Notes under the pieces: model-generated
Databases searched by the model: none
Seen by the model: the letters and a program-made list of their open reading frames with translations, nothing else
What the model was told of the DNA's origin: nothing
In this document: one piece after another, positions 1 to 12,268 of the stretch
How the letters are laid out: the number at the start of each line of letters is the position of its first letter
Position numbering within the stretch: the first letter of the stretch is position 1
Assembly (NCBI GenBank): GCA_028023455.1
Contig: JAQFVV010000063.1
Coordinates: 5,568,794 to 5,632,793, forward strand
Length of the DNA: 64,000 nucleotides
DNA from: Epiperipatus broadwayi
Taxonomy: Eukaryota > Onychophora > Udeonychophora > Euonychophora > Peripatidae
Reading direction: 5' to 3'
Made by a program: the position numbers and the translations under genes

Positions 1-1510
1 TTTTTTTTTTTTTTTAAAAAAAATTGAAATTGTTATTTAAAAATAACATTATGATAATTTAAGTTAAAAATTTAAATCTACAAAAAAAAATAACCTATAA
101 ACTTTTTATGCAATTATTTCATCATCAGAATAAGTGTACTTACAACCAGTGTAAATCCATTGAACACTTATTATCCTACTAAGTGTATTCTCGATTTTCT
201 GATCCGTACTTTTTTTTCTCCACAACGTGGAATCCACATCACAGAAGCACCAACTTTTTTACATTCTTTCATTTCACATTTTTCACAACTCTTTCCAAAT
301 TCAGTTTAAGACTTGAGTTATCCATCTATAATCATCTCTTTTGACAATGTGTCTGGACTCAAATTTACTTCTTTTTTGCAATTACTTCACTTTTGATAGT
401 AATAACTATTTGTTTTCTCATTCAATGTATCGATCCTCAACTTTTACCTCTTACTCTTAATATATATTTTTTATATTTCACTGTATTATATGAATGCTCT
501 GTATTTCCTTTTTATTATATATTGTCTCAAATCTATAAACAAACATTTCTAAAATACTTGTATTGAAAACAATTTTTAAAGACATAGATATACTTTTTTA
601 AAAATCTTTCTAATTTTGTTTTAAGTAGTGTGTGTGCTTTTATTGATTGGTTCTATATAAATTTTTAGCTTTAATTATTAGTAAAATTGTTTGAAAATAG
701 TATTTCATAATATTTATATTATATATATCTTTTAAAATAAAATGACATAAATATTTTTAAAAACATTTTTGGCAGTTGTTTTTAAAGATATTAATATAAA
801 TAAAATATAATACACATTTGTATGCTTTTCATCTTGGATTATACGTTTTTCATAAATTATAAATAAGGTTTAACTCATAATTCTAAATATTGTTTAATCC
901 CAAAAATAATTATTAAATATTAAACACTAATGTTGTAGAAGCAGTATTTTGATTTGATATCAAATTTATCCTCCTAAAAGTGAGGTTCAATTGAAAATTG
1001 TTTAATTATAATTATTATATTACTGGAATTTTTTTTTCAATTATCCATTTTTTTTACTTATCTTTCATCTAACTTATCTTTCAACTATTAACTAAAATTA
1101 CAATTGTATTTTACACATAGCTATTATGAAAATTTAACTAAATATGGTAAAATTGTTGTCCTTGTTTTTATTATCTTTTGCCATATTTAAATAAATTTTC
1201 ATAATAACTCATAAAGCTTACTGCTGAGAACTGAAAAGTGAAAAATATATGATTGACATAGAATACTAAGTGAAAGAATTAATAGTTTTTATTAAAAACA
1301 TTTTATCCATAATTAATTTATGTTTTTTGCTTTGTTTGCATTGATAATTTGATCAAAAATATATAATGATCAACTTATTATAATTATTTAATATGAATCT
1401 TTATTTTTTCATTTTAAAATTCCATATCTACAGACAGTATTAAAAAAAGATATAATTTCCAGTTTTTATACATCCAAACACACACTTATATATATGAAAT
1501 GTATACTGAA
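1..1510. other. AT-rich non-coding stretch
   Basis: Starts with a T/A homopolymer run. No long reading frame, no recognisable repeat and no RNA gene seen. Confidence 0.6.
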
Positions 1511-2010
1511 GGTAAGTACTCTTCCCTTCTAACTATGTGCTAAGATTAGACAGCACATCATGTTAATAAATATTATAAAATAATGGATAATCACTAATTT
1601 TTAAACACTAATAATAAATAAGTCAACATTCATTGATAGTTCTGGAAATAAATAGTAATCCCATTTAAAACCCAGATTTTTATATCAGCTTATTACTTGC
1701 CCTAAGGTTCAAATTATATTTCCCGAGGTTGAGAAAGCATCTCATTTTTAACGGTTTGCAGTTCAATATAACAAACCATTAAAAATAAAATGCTTTCTCT
1801 ACCTTGGGATATATAATTTGAACATCTGCAAGCAATAATTTTTTTTTTGAAATGTGACTTTTAAATGGAATCATGCTCTATTTACAGTACTGTCAATGAA
1901 TGTTGATTTATTTAAGAGTAGACTTTAAGACGAATGACAGTCCATTCCTTTAAACATTTATTGATGTTCAGTGCTGTCTATTTATAGGGTATGGGTGTAA
2001 GGGTATTTTT
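1511..2010. repeat. Foldback (inverted-repeat) element, ~500 bp
   Basis: The two halves are imperfect reverse complements around an axis near 1760. The best-matching arm segments are 1675-1750 against 1770-1840 (sharing TTCAAATTATAT and GAGAAAGCAT), 1620-1670 against 1855-1915 (TCAACATTCATTGA), and 1545-1600 against 1935-1985 (TAGACAGCAC). No coding capacity. Most likely a foldback MITE; outer ends are approximate and no target duplication could be fixed. Confidence 0.75.
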
Positions 2011-2914
2011 TATTTAAATTATGTATATACGTCTAATTGTATGTTATTTAATAATTTCATATATAAGTAATATTATGCAAAAGATAAAACAGCTTTCAAA
2101 TTACTCTTTGTAAAATAAAAATAAAAACATTTCGAAAATGCTCATAGAAATGCACTGAAATTAAAAAAAAACCATCATTGTTTTACTCTCTAATTTAAAA
2201 ATAACTAAGACATTCATTTACTGACCAATATTAGATATTTAGTTATGGTTAACTATACAAAAAAAAATACTAAGCTTATTTTTTTTTAAAAAAATTCTAT
2301 TTTGCATTACTTAAATTTAATCCAGAGGATGGGACTGTCATGAAGACATTATAATTACACAAATGAATTCTTTTCTTGCATATGTAAGCAAATGAGATAA
2401 AATAATAATTAGAGAAACTCGCTAAAAAGATTGCTTAGACAGAAATTAAAATCTAGAAGAATTTTTCAGCAAAATTAAAATAATTTATTTACTAGAGAGA
2501 ATACAAAAGTAACTTAAACGTTTCTAACCAAAAAAAAAAAAAAATAAATGTTTACTTAAAAACTAAAATAACGGGTTTAGTAAAAAGTAAAAACCAATAG
2601 GAACAAATAATAAAGCTAAAAGTTCATATTATTACAAACAGTTAAATAACTACTAAAAAATTTAAAAAAAGAGCCTTCAAAAAAAAGTGTCATTATTATG
2701 TTCATCAAATCAGAAGCAGTAAGGAGAGAATACCAATATTGAGTTTTGATTATAAAGATCAAAGTGTCAGTCTTATAAATATATATAATAATATTTATTA
2801 TATAATCAATAATAGATTCTGTAGCGTCTGATATGCAGTATAATCTTCTAAAAGTAGAAGAAATATTTTTATTTATTTAATAAAATTATCCAATAACTGA
2901 AACACACAGGCTTA
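2011..2914. other. AT-rich non-coding stretch
   Basis: Low-complexity A/T-rich DNA. Nothing recognisable on either strand. Confidence 0.55.
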
Positions 2915-3115
2915 TTATATACCTGTATCTATATATGAAATATGTAGGGTATATGAGCACATACTTTCACATAACCCACCACTTTCCACACTATCTCATA
3001 TCATTGATATACTTGAACACATATATGTTGAAAAGATAAATAATCACCAATATACGTATTTCATGCTAAACCAGCAATCATCAGTTGGTCCAGATTACCA
3101 TCTATAAAATTATCT
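2915..3115 (+). repeat. Interspersed repeat X, copy 1
   Basis: Shares an ordered set of words with 4534-4735 and with the reverse complement of 6955-7105: ACACATATATGT, AAAAGATAAA, CCAATATA, then a block ending CCAGATTACCATCT (copy 2 has CCAGATCACCATCT). Diverged; function unknown. Confidence 0.6.
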
Positions 3116-4533
3116 AAGTAATATCTTAAGTATCAAATGCTAAACATAAAAAAACCTTCAAACAATTAATTAGTCAAGAAAAACATAACATAGCTATATA
3201 TTTAACAAAATTATAAACTCTGAAAATGCATAATGCAATTGTTAATGATTTTCACTTATTTTACTCTTTAATCTTAAATAATTAAAATTAAATGACTTAT
3301 GATCGTTAGCATAAAATTATTTCAGTTATTTATATAATTTTAATATGGTTTTTGAACAAGAAAAAAAAGGAAAATCAATTTTATGTAATTAATTACAGTT
3401 TACAATGTATTTTAAATTTTTTAACAATTAAGTAATCTTGTATTTATTGAAACTACTGTAAATATATTTTTAAGGGAATTTTAAAGATATCATTAAAAAG
3501 TAGTACTTTGCTTAAAGTCTTGCTAAAAGATAAGGTTAATAATACCACTGACTGAATAACTCTTTAGACAAATGATACTAAAATATGCTCAAAGCTCAAA
3601 CTTTTCTGCAATAATAATTTTAAAAGCACTTACTAAAGTTCATTTTTCCAATACAAACATCAACATTTATTTTATAATTACCAGGTAATCACCAGCCATA
3701 AATTTGAACACATACACAATCATATATTTATATATGTATTTAAAACATTAAACTAAACGTAACTCAACATAGATGTAAACAAAGGTATTAAATCAACCTC
3801 CCCCCAAAATGAAGTCCTGTCTCTAGTCTTGGGTTATTGATTATGAGTTTGTTAATTCTAGTGCCATATTCCATATGGCTGATTAATTAATTTCATTTTG
3901 AATCACCAACAGTGTTGACAAAGGTATGCTTTTAAACAGCAGACATCCAAGAATGAGTGAATTCATTATATTCTTGACTCTTTGTTCGATATTTAGAATG
4001 CTTTTTATTCATAACATTGGGAAAGATTGACTTGCTCCCTTTAGTCACATATACATTCAAAACATATGAATAAATGTATAAGCATGAGTAAAAAGGCCAT
4101 TGAAATAAAAAGGAAAAATTGTAATTTAAATTTTTAAATATTCATATAAAGTTGATTTGTATAATATACAATAAACAGTAATAAATTTATATTTATATTA
4201 TTCTTCGTAGATTATATGTTCCATAATGACTTCTGAAAAAAGTTACTATAAAATAATTTGTCAAGTGATAATTAAAAATACATATATTGAAAAGGTTTCC
4301 ATAATAAGTAAAAAGTAGAAAGCTCTAAATAAAGTTTAGTGCTTGGAAAATCTGAATGCTGTGAACATATTTTTTGCTCTCACTTCTCTGACCAAAATTC
4401 TTATAAACTCATGACCAATAAACCATATAACTATTTAATGTTAACTATCTACTTTTTCGTCAAATATTTATATTACCCTTGAGGCAACTGATAATATATA
4501 GGCATATTGTGTATAATAAATTTAATGTAATTA
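3116..4533. other. AT-rich non-coding stretch
   Basis: No supportable gene, RNA or repeat seen. Confidence 0.55.
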
Positions 4534-4734
4534 CCAGGTACTTAAACTCAATCTTTCAAGCTCCCTATCTCTATCCATTCTATTTTATACAACTGATACA
4601 CATGAGCACATATATGTGAAAAAGATAAATGATATCCAATATAATTTTTCGTACTAAATCCACACTCATCACTTAATCCAGATCACCATCTTCCCCACAT
4701 ATATACATCAGTGCTAAATATAAATTAAGCACTG

Positions 4735-4735
<1 letters not shown>
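4534..4735 (+). repeat. Interspersed repeat X, copy 2
   Basis: Related to 2915-3115 and to 6955-7105 (opposite strand). The CAAGCTCCCTATCTCTATCC start matches the reverse complement of the 7060-7090 segment. It runs directly into the (TA)n array at 4737. Confidence 0.6.

Positions 4736-4736
<1 letters not shown>

Positions 4737-4825
<89 letters not shown>
4737..4825. repeat. (TA)n microsatellite
   Basis: About 89 bp of uninterrupted TA. The minus-strand YIYI reading frame across it is an artefact. Confidence 0.98.
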
Positions 4826-4828
<3 letters not shown>

Positions 4829-4894
4829 ATAAATTAACTTTGATGTCTGTATTCTTTCCAAAATATATGTAATGTTCAAATATATATATATGAA

Positions 4895-5612
4895 AAACAA
4901 AAAAAAAACACAAGTTAAAAAACTTGCTAATGCTTGTATTTATGATAACAGATGGCATTCTACCAAAAACACCATCAAGCGTAGTTTTCTATTTACATAA
5001 ATGTCAGAGCGAATATTGACTATCTCTAACTTTAATTCCATTTTCAGATCATGATTTCAAGCTATTTGCTATCATCAGTGAAAGACAGGAATAAGAAACT
5101 AGATCTAAACATAAACTCTGACCATTTATGAAACAGTTTCTATTCAGCTTGCAAGTGTGAATCTTTTAGACACGTTAATGTCTTCACACTCAGCATTGCA
5201 AGCCAGATAGCTACATGGGTCTGATCCCAGTTCAGTATCACCACATAGTAGAAGCCTCTGCAATATACATCATTGCAAAAAAGACCTCAAAGGTAAATTT
5301 ATGAAAAAAAAAACACAAGTTAAAAAACTTGCTAACGCTTGTATTTATGATAACAGACCGTCAAGCATAGTTTTCTGTTTACATAAACATCAGAGTGAGT
5401 ATTCACTATCTCTAACTTTAATTCCACTTTCAGATCATGATTTCAAGCTATTTGCTATCGTCAGTGAAAGACAGGAATAAAAAACTAGATCTAAACACAA
5501 ACTCTGAGCATTTATGAAACAGTTTTTATTCAGCTTGCAAGCGTGAATCTTTTAGACATGTTAATGTCTTCAAACTCAGCATAGCAAGCCAGATAGCTAC
5601 ATGGGTCTGATA
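4895..5612 (-). repeat. ~430-bp tandem repeat family, reverse-oriented block
   Basis: Two units in reverse orientation, the second starting near 5300. Key words read on this strand include CAAGTTTTTTAACTTG (a short hairpin), GCTATCTGGCTTGC, CTTGAAATCATGATCTGAAA and GGTGTTTTTGGTAGAA. The second unit is cut short near 5612, where the array switches orientation. The same family recurs at 5608-6505 and 58130-58890. Confidence 0.85.
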
Positions 5613-6505
5613 GTGAATACTCGCTCTGACGTTTATGTAAACAGAAAACTATGCTTGATGGTGTTTTTGGTAGAACGCCATCTGTTATCATAAATACAAG
5701 CGTTAGCAAGTTTTTTAACTTGTGTTTTTTTTTTTTTTTTCATAAATGTATCTTTGAGGTCTTTCTTGCAATGATGTATATTGTGGAGGCTTCTACTATG
5801 TGGTGATGCTGAACTGAGATCAGACCCATGTAGCTATCTGGCTTGCTATGCTGAGTTTGAAGACATTAACGTGTATAAAAGATTCACGCTTGCAAGCTGA
5901 ATAGAAACTGTTTCATAAATGCTCAGAGTTTGTGTTTAGATCTAGTTTCTTATTCCTGTCTTTCACTGACGATAGCAAATAGCTTGAAATCATGATCTGA
6001 AAGTGGAATTAAAGTTAGAGATAGTGAATACATGCTCTGATGTTTATGTAAACAGACAACTACACTTGACGGTGTTTTTGGTAGAACGCCATCTGTTATC
6101 ATAAATACAAGCGTTAGCAAGTTTTTTAACTTGTGTTTTTTTTTTCATAAATGTATCTTTGAGGTCTTTCTTGCAATGATGTATATTGCAGAGGCTTCTA
6201 CTATGTGGTGATGCTGAACTGAGATCAGACCCATGTAGCTATCTGGCTTGCTATGCTGAGTTTGAAGACATTAACGTGTCTAAAAGATTCACGCTTGCAA
6301 GCTGAATAGAAACTGTTTCATAAATGCTCAGAGTTTGTGTTTAGAACTAGTTTCTTATTCCTGTCTTTCACTGACGATAGCAAATAGCTTGAAATCATGA
6401 TCTAAAAGTGGAATTAAAGTTAGAGATAGTGAATACTTGCTCTGACGTTTATGTAAACAGAAAAATACGCTTGACGGTGTTTTTGGTAGAACGCCATCTG
6501 CTATC
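5608..6505 (+). repeat. ~430-bp tandem repeat family, forward block
   Basis: Two forward units (boundary near 6055) that are close reverse complements of the 4895-5612 block. Together they form a large imperfect palindrome with its axis near 5610. The last unit ends in a short TA run that abuts the foldback element at 6521. Confidence 0.85.
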
Positions 6506-6520
6506 ATATATATATATATA

Positions 6521-6760
6521 TATTAAATACAGTAAAATTCACACACATTTAAAGTTATTTTATTAGAAGTACCACCGACTATATATTTTGTAGTCTTTGT
6601 CAACTATATATCAGTGAATAATTGAATTATGAGTGTTATAAAAAGATGTCTCATTTTAATTATTCAATATTATATAGTTGACAAAGACTACAAGATATAT
6701 AGTCGAAAGTACTTCTAATAAAATAACTTTAAATTTATATGAATTTTACTGTATTTAATA
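6521..6760. mobile_element. Foldback MITE inside a TA run
   Basis: The first 20 bases (6521-6540) are the exact reverse complement of the last 20 (6741-6760). The arms continue about 105 bp with few mismatches, sharing TAGTCTTTGTCAACTATATA and TTATTTTATTAGAAGTAC. The loop is about 30 bp. Both sides are flanked by TATATATA, consistent with TA target duplication as for Tc1/mariner-type MITEs. No coding capacity. The superfamily is inferred only from the target. Confidence 0.85.
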
Positions 6761-6774
6761 TATATATATGATAA

Positions 6775-6954
6775 ACAAAACAAGTTATACATTTCGTAAC
6801 TTGCTATAACCTGCATTTTACGTTACTAGATGGAGCTTTACCATTAGCCCACAATCAAGCTTAGTTTACATAAACACTGAGAGAGATAGAATTCAATATC
6901 TCTTTCAAATTGTGTCCAACCTTTAAACCATGGTTTTGAGCTAGTTGGCTCATG
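6775..6954 (-). repeat. Diverged copy of the ~430-bp repeat family, reverse
   Basis: Partial reverse-oriented unit: the same order of motifs (CAAGTTA..., TTTACATAAACA, GAGAGATA) as the subfamily at 7106-7670. Clearly more diverged than the 5-6 kb block. Confidence 0.6.
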
Positions 6955-7105
6955 TCACTATGTGCATGTGTGTGTAGGAGATGGTGACCTGGATCAACTG
7001 ATGAATGCTAGTTCAGCATAAAATACATACATTGGAGATCGTTTATCTTTTCACATATCTTGGAGAGAGGTAGGGAGCTTGAAAGTTTGAGTTCAAGTCT
7101 CTTAT
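6955..7105 (-). repeat. Interspersed repeat X, copy 3
   Basis: Its reverse complement matches 4534-4735, sharing TCAAGCTCCCTA, a GTGAAAAGATAAA-type block and CCAGGTCACCATCT. It sits between oppositely oriented copies of the 430-bp family. Confidence 0.6.
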
Positions 7106-7672
7106 ATATATATAATGAAAGAGATAGTGAATTCTGACTCTTTTGACATTTATGTAAACGAAATATGCTTGTACGGAGGTTTTGTTAAAGCTCCATTTAT
7201 TGATCATAAATGCAAGTGATGGCAAGTTACATGATTTATAACTTGTTTTTGTTTTTCATAAATGTACCTTTGATGGTTTTTGCAGTGATATATAATGCAG
7301 AGGCTTTGACTATGTGGTGAAACTGAACTGGCATCAGAACCATGTAGCTATCTGGCTTGTTAGGGTGGATTTGAGGACATTACATGTCTGAATAATTCAT
7401 GCTTGCAAACTGATAGGAACTTGTTGCATAAATGTTTGGAGTTAGTGTTTAGATATAGTTTCTGGCCCCTACCCTTCACTGATGATAGCAAATTAGCTTG
7501 AAATCAGCTAATCTGAAAGTGGAGCCAATGAAAGAGATAGTGAATTCTGACTCTTTTGATGTTTATGTAAACAAAATAAGCTTGTACAGAGGTTTTGGTA
7601 AAGCTCCATCTATTGATCATAAATGCAAGCGATGGCAAGTTACGTGATTTATAACTTGTTTTGGTTTATATA
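7106..7672 (+). repeat. Diverged subfamily of the ~430-bp repeat, forward
   Basis: About 1.3 units. The same motif order as at 5.6-6.5 kb (TCATAAATGTACCTTTGA, CTATGTGGTGA, CATGTAGCTATCTGGCTTG, GATAGCAAATTAGCTTGAAATC) but with many substitutions. The unit start AATGAAAGAGATAGTGAATT recurs at 7526. Confidence 0.75.
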
Positions 7673-9086
7673 TATATATATTCAAAATAAATATATGGAG
7701 AAGAGACAAATTCAAAATATATGTTAGCATTTTTTATCTATGCCAGAGTTGTTTAAATTTAATAAACTTCAGGGCAAAAAAGCAAAAATAGGAAAAAAAA
7801 TTATTAGAGAAGAATTTGTGATGACTGTACAAATCAATAAAACAATAGTGGAATACATACAATCATCACATATTATTAGCTAAGTTTATGCTCTGATTTG
7901 TAAAAAAAAATATTGTTTTATTGTCTTTGAAATTTTTCTGAAGCAATTTTTATTTTTTAAACACTTCAAAATCTTTCTTAATTAAACCTTTTTATTACAT
8001 TATCTGCTCAGTCATATCTTTTTAACAAAAACAGTTAGTAGAGCATTCTTTGGAGTGTCTTTAAAACTTTCTTTATAATGTAAATGGGGTTGTTGTTCTC
8101 ATAAAAACCACATTCAAGTTCACTATAAAATATATCTTTGGATATTTTGTTACTATTAATTTATTTTTTGTGCCAATTGCAATAAAAATATGACATTACA
8201 TAACATATCTTATAATATCAGATTTCTTTTTGGAATCTTATAAAACATTAATGGAAAAATGTTTCCATGTCTTTATATTAGATTCATAAGACAATCCAAA
8301 TCTCATTTTTATATACCTAATTTAGTTGTAGTATGTACATCACTACAGTAAGTCTATGTTATACTTCTGTAACAAAGTAGACTTTCCTAATTAAAAAGAT
8401 ACTAAAATATTTAAGTTAAATCACATACTTAAGTTGGTAATCACCTGAGATAAAAGTTGTTGAAGTCTTGTTTTTCTTTCACTAGCTAAAACAAATATGT
8501 TTGGACTTTTTTTGAACTTTAATCATTGAACAAAAGTATTTATATTTTTCATGCATAACATGAAGAACATTTTGTGAATCATTTTTTTTTGAATAGTCAA
8601 GAATATAGTGTAAGTTTCCACCTGTAAATGTAGGAATCATAAAAGGGAGCTCTTATTTTTATGTTTAATCAGTTCAAGTTAAATTTCCACCATCCAAATT
8701 GTATAGCACCTTCATCCAAGTTGTATTGCATCTTCATTTCTACTTTATGAATTTTTTTATAAGCTGTTACACCAGAATATTCTTTTAAAGTTGAAGATAA
8801 TATTACACATTCTTGTTTAATATCATATTTCATTAAAATGTCTTAGATTTTCTACCAGCAACAGTAACACTTCTTTTTATCTCATTATATAAGAGCTGAA
8901 TAATGTAAATAAATTTCAGATACAATCATTCAACAAGTTTAAAGTTATATCATAAGCCTATTTAAATAATTGAGCCAAATGCCTTGACACATTTACATTT
9001 GTTTCTGGAGTATTTACTTCATTTTCCTGATGGTATAAACTCATGCCTATAGAATTTCATTTTCTTTAAAAATATGTTATTTTATA
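7673..9086. other. AT-rich non-coding stretch
   Basis: Begins with a short TA run. No supportable gene or repeat seen. Confidence 0.55.
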
Positions 9087-9440
9087 AACAAGGCAAAACT
9101 CTCCATACAGTAGTGCCACTCTGTGCCAAACAGAGTAATCAATGGATGCAAGAAGGCTTGTGCATAAAATTCCTATCTAATGCCTACTCATCCAATATCC
9201 CCAGACTAGTTTCTGGCTTGTGGCCTTCATTAATGAGGATCTTTGTATCTGAGAGCACTGCACCTAGGTGTGCTAAGATCCAAAGGTCCTCACTGATGAA
9301 GGCTACAAGCCAAAAACTAGTCTGGGGATATTGGATGAGTAGGCATTAGACAGGGATTTTATGCACAAGCCTTCTGGAATACATTGATTACTCTGTTTGG
9401 CACAGGGTGGCACTACTGTATGGAGAGTTTTGCCTTGGTT
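9087..9440. repeat. Near-perfect ~350-bp foldback element
   Basis: Left and right halves are nearly exact reverse complements: AAGGCAAAACTCTCCATACA on the left against its complement at 9416-9435. The axis lies near 9264 within a CACCTAGGTG core. A 91-codon frame across the left arm is a by-product. One arm of the same family lies at 25010-25280. Confidence 0.9.
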
Positions 9441-10117
9441 AAAAACAGTTATGTGCTAGTATAAGAGATGGGGATCATGTGATACTTAATGGTTTAATAT
9501 GTTATTTTACTTATAATCATTATCTATAATAGGCACTCTATTTAATAAAAAATATTGAAAGTTATTTTGCTGTAAATTATGATACCTATTGTAAATATTT
9601 TTAGCCCTGATATTTTTTAAATTAGGTTAATAAAATTATTCTTAAAATAAGATAGGATAACTTAGTTCTGAAATTAAAATACTACAGCTATATTATTAAT
9701 TTTTTCATCAGGTATATTTAATCAGGAATTACAAATTTTCATTTTTCAGATTACAAAGATCTGTTTTAGCTTTACTAAGATGAATATCTTTTTCTAAATC
9801 TAAGTGTGTTTAAATAAAATGGATAATTCTTTAACTATTATTTAAAGATGACCAAAATATTTAAACTAACTGCTTGAAATATCATTATAATATAAAAGAG
9901 TAACATTGATAGTTTTAGTAGAGATATGCTATTGTTTCTAGGGTCTCTGTTGCTTTCAGTGCATAAAAATATAAAATGACCATGATCAGTTAATGTCTAT
10001 ATGTTTTGACACTTTAATCCACCAATCATTTTTAATTTCTTTTGTCAATCATTAAACTTCTCACTTTAAATTTCTATATAGGCTATATATTTCCACAATG
10101 AGTTTTCCATTCTACAA

Positions 10118-10168
10118 AATATAAAATGTCATATATATATAGATATATGATATATGACATTTTATATT
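10118..10168. repeat. Short perfect-arm palindrome
   Basis: AATATAAAATGTCATATAT is followed by its reverse complement after a short TA-rich spacer. Next to a TA microsatellite. Confidence 0.85.
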
Positions 10169-10171
10169 ATG

Positions 10172-10172
<1 letters not shown>

Positions 10173-10211
<39 letters not shown>
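10173..10211. repeat. (TA)n microsatellite
   Basis: About 39 bp of TA. Confidence 0.95.
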
Positions 10212-10215
<4 letters not shown>

Positions 10216-12167
10216 TCAAGAACACATTTATCTGTGTCTGTAACATATTAATTAAAATAATTGAAGACTAATTAATATGAAAGTATTAAAAAATTCGAAT
10301 TTCGGAATTTTAACACTGCTAGAAAATGCTTTTAAAATATAAATAAAATACATAAAATATGATTAGAACAGGACTTATTTGTCAAACAAAATTATCAGTT
10401 TCACATTGGGGAATACATGTTTCTGAATTGTAAGTAAGCGCTCATGTAAAATGAAATTCTTTTACATTATGTTATTGAACTGTAATATTCTATTAAGTGT
10501 CATCAATGCATCTAAGTTATTATATATTAACTGTGTTGTGCAAATATTCAACAATAACAATTCCATTTGAGATTACAATAAATATGGTCCACAGTACACG
10601 TATTCACATCTTCAAAAAAATCACTATTTTATTGACATTGATAATACTAAATCTATAGACAATAAAAATTTCTGTCTCTGAACTTTTTAAATCTAATATT
10701 AGCACCTGCATTAAAAATTAGCACAAATACCATTGCATTATTCCTTCATAAATACAACTATAAATTTGTAGAATAATTGTATCAAATTAGACTCAATACT
10801 ATACAGTGTAATTTTATTTATTATCAGCACTTTCCAAGACTTATAATCAATTACATATTCAATTAAATATTTTTAAATGGAAGATATGCTTCAGTAAGAT
10901 AACTATATCACCTTAAATTATGACAATTCCATAGCAATGAATGCTGTTTATTATTCAGAACTTAAAAAAATTCCTTAAGCCATAATTGCATCTTTGTACC
11001 TATAATTAAAAAAATGAAATGAAAATACTTATATTTAATGTTACAAATATGTGAGTCAAGATATCTTCAAATTATCTTTTACACATTTATTATACCTCTA
11101 ATATGGTTAGCAGGATCATTATATTGATCAAACAATGTGCAATAATCCAGATTTAATGTGGCATATTATGGTTTTTCTATATTCATGAAAAGATCATAAT
11201 TACTACTCAGAATATACTAAACCTATCGTCATCATTGCTTTATACTATCTGGGATTTTTACAAGTCAAAATTACAATAAACATAGTAATTGCATTATTTT
11301 TGCATGGACATAAAATACTTTTGTAATAATTAGTACATAAAGATAACAGCAAAAGAGAGCCATGATGACCAAAGACTTGTTATTTTACATGATTAATGAT
11401 TGTAAAGTAAAAAATAAATAGAGAGAACAGAAAAAAATGTTTGTATAAATAATATAGTGATTAAGTACTATGTTGGAAGAAAGTATTTAATCAATCAATT
11501 ACAGTTTTTATAATGACAGATCACCATATCTGATGGAAAAATATCAGTGATGAAATGTTTGGATTACCCAAAGATTAGTGATTTTCTTCCCTTAAAAACT
11601 GCTTGGGTCTAAGCCGCCATATTGAATTTTTTAAAATACTGGCCTGAGACATAATTTTCACAATAACTTCAGTTTTAATTATGTTAGAACAAAAACAATT
11701 ACATTGCTAAAAACTAAAAAAACTAAGAAAAACAATAAGAATAAAATAAATAGTGGTAACTTTATAAAAATAAGGAAAAAAAATTTCCCATCCAAAATAA
11801 TTATTATTTTATTGTTTGTTCATAATTTGGAAATTAACATTAACTGAAATTCAAACTACATCTTCAGTGATACATTCTTTGTGTTTCTCACAAAATTATC
11901 TTTCTAAACATATATAGCATGTCATAACTGAGATAATCTATAGCTTCACAATGTCCCAAAGAACTTGGTTATGAATTCTTCATTTTTATCTTGTATCCCA
12001 ACGGTTTCAAATGTCAAAGGCATCTATAAAAAAAGATTCATCCTAATAAAATATACAAAATAAATCATCATAGAATTGGCTTCTTATCTATCTAAAACTA
12101 GAAATTTTAGGCTACATTCTATATCACTGATAAAATGAGTTTCATCTCTTCAATTTTATATTTTTTG

Positions 12168-12268
12168 TGTACATCAGTAATGTTTATATTCTTTATGGAT
12201 ATTAGTGATGTTTATATTCTTTAAGCACACAAGTGATGTTTATATTCTCTATGCACACAAGTGATTCT
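12168..12268. repeat. Minisatellite, ~34-bp unit, three copies
   Basis: AGTGATGTTTATATTCT recurs three times with small changes, spaced about 34 bp, followed by a partial fourth unit (CACACAAGTGATTCTA). Confidence 0.8.

Noticed and set aside
4725-4958. YIYI-type reading frames over TA arrays (also 16843, 30405, 61918)
   Set aside because: Pure products of TA dinucleotide repeats; no unique coding sequence of note.
9074-9349. 91-aa frame across the 9.1-kb palindrome
   Set aside because: Lies on the foldback arms; no domain and no start context.
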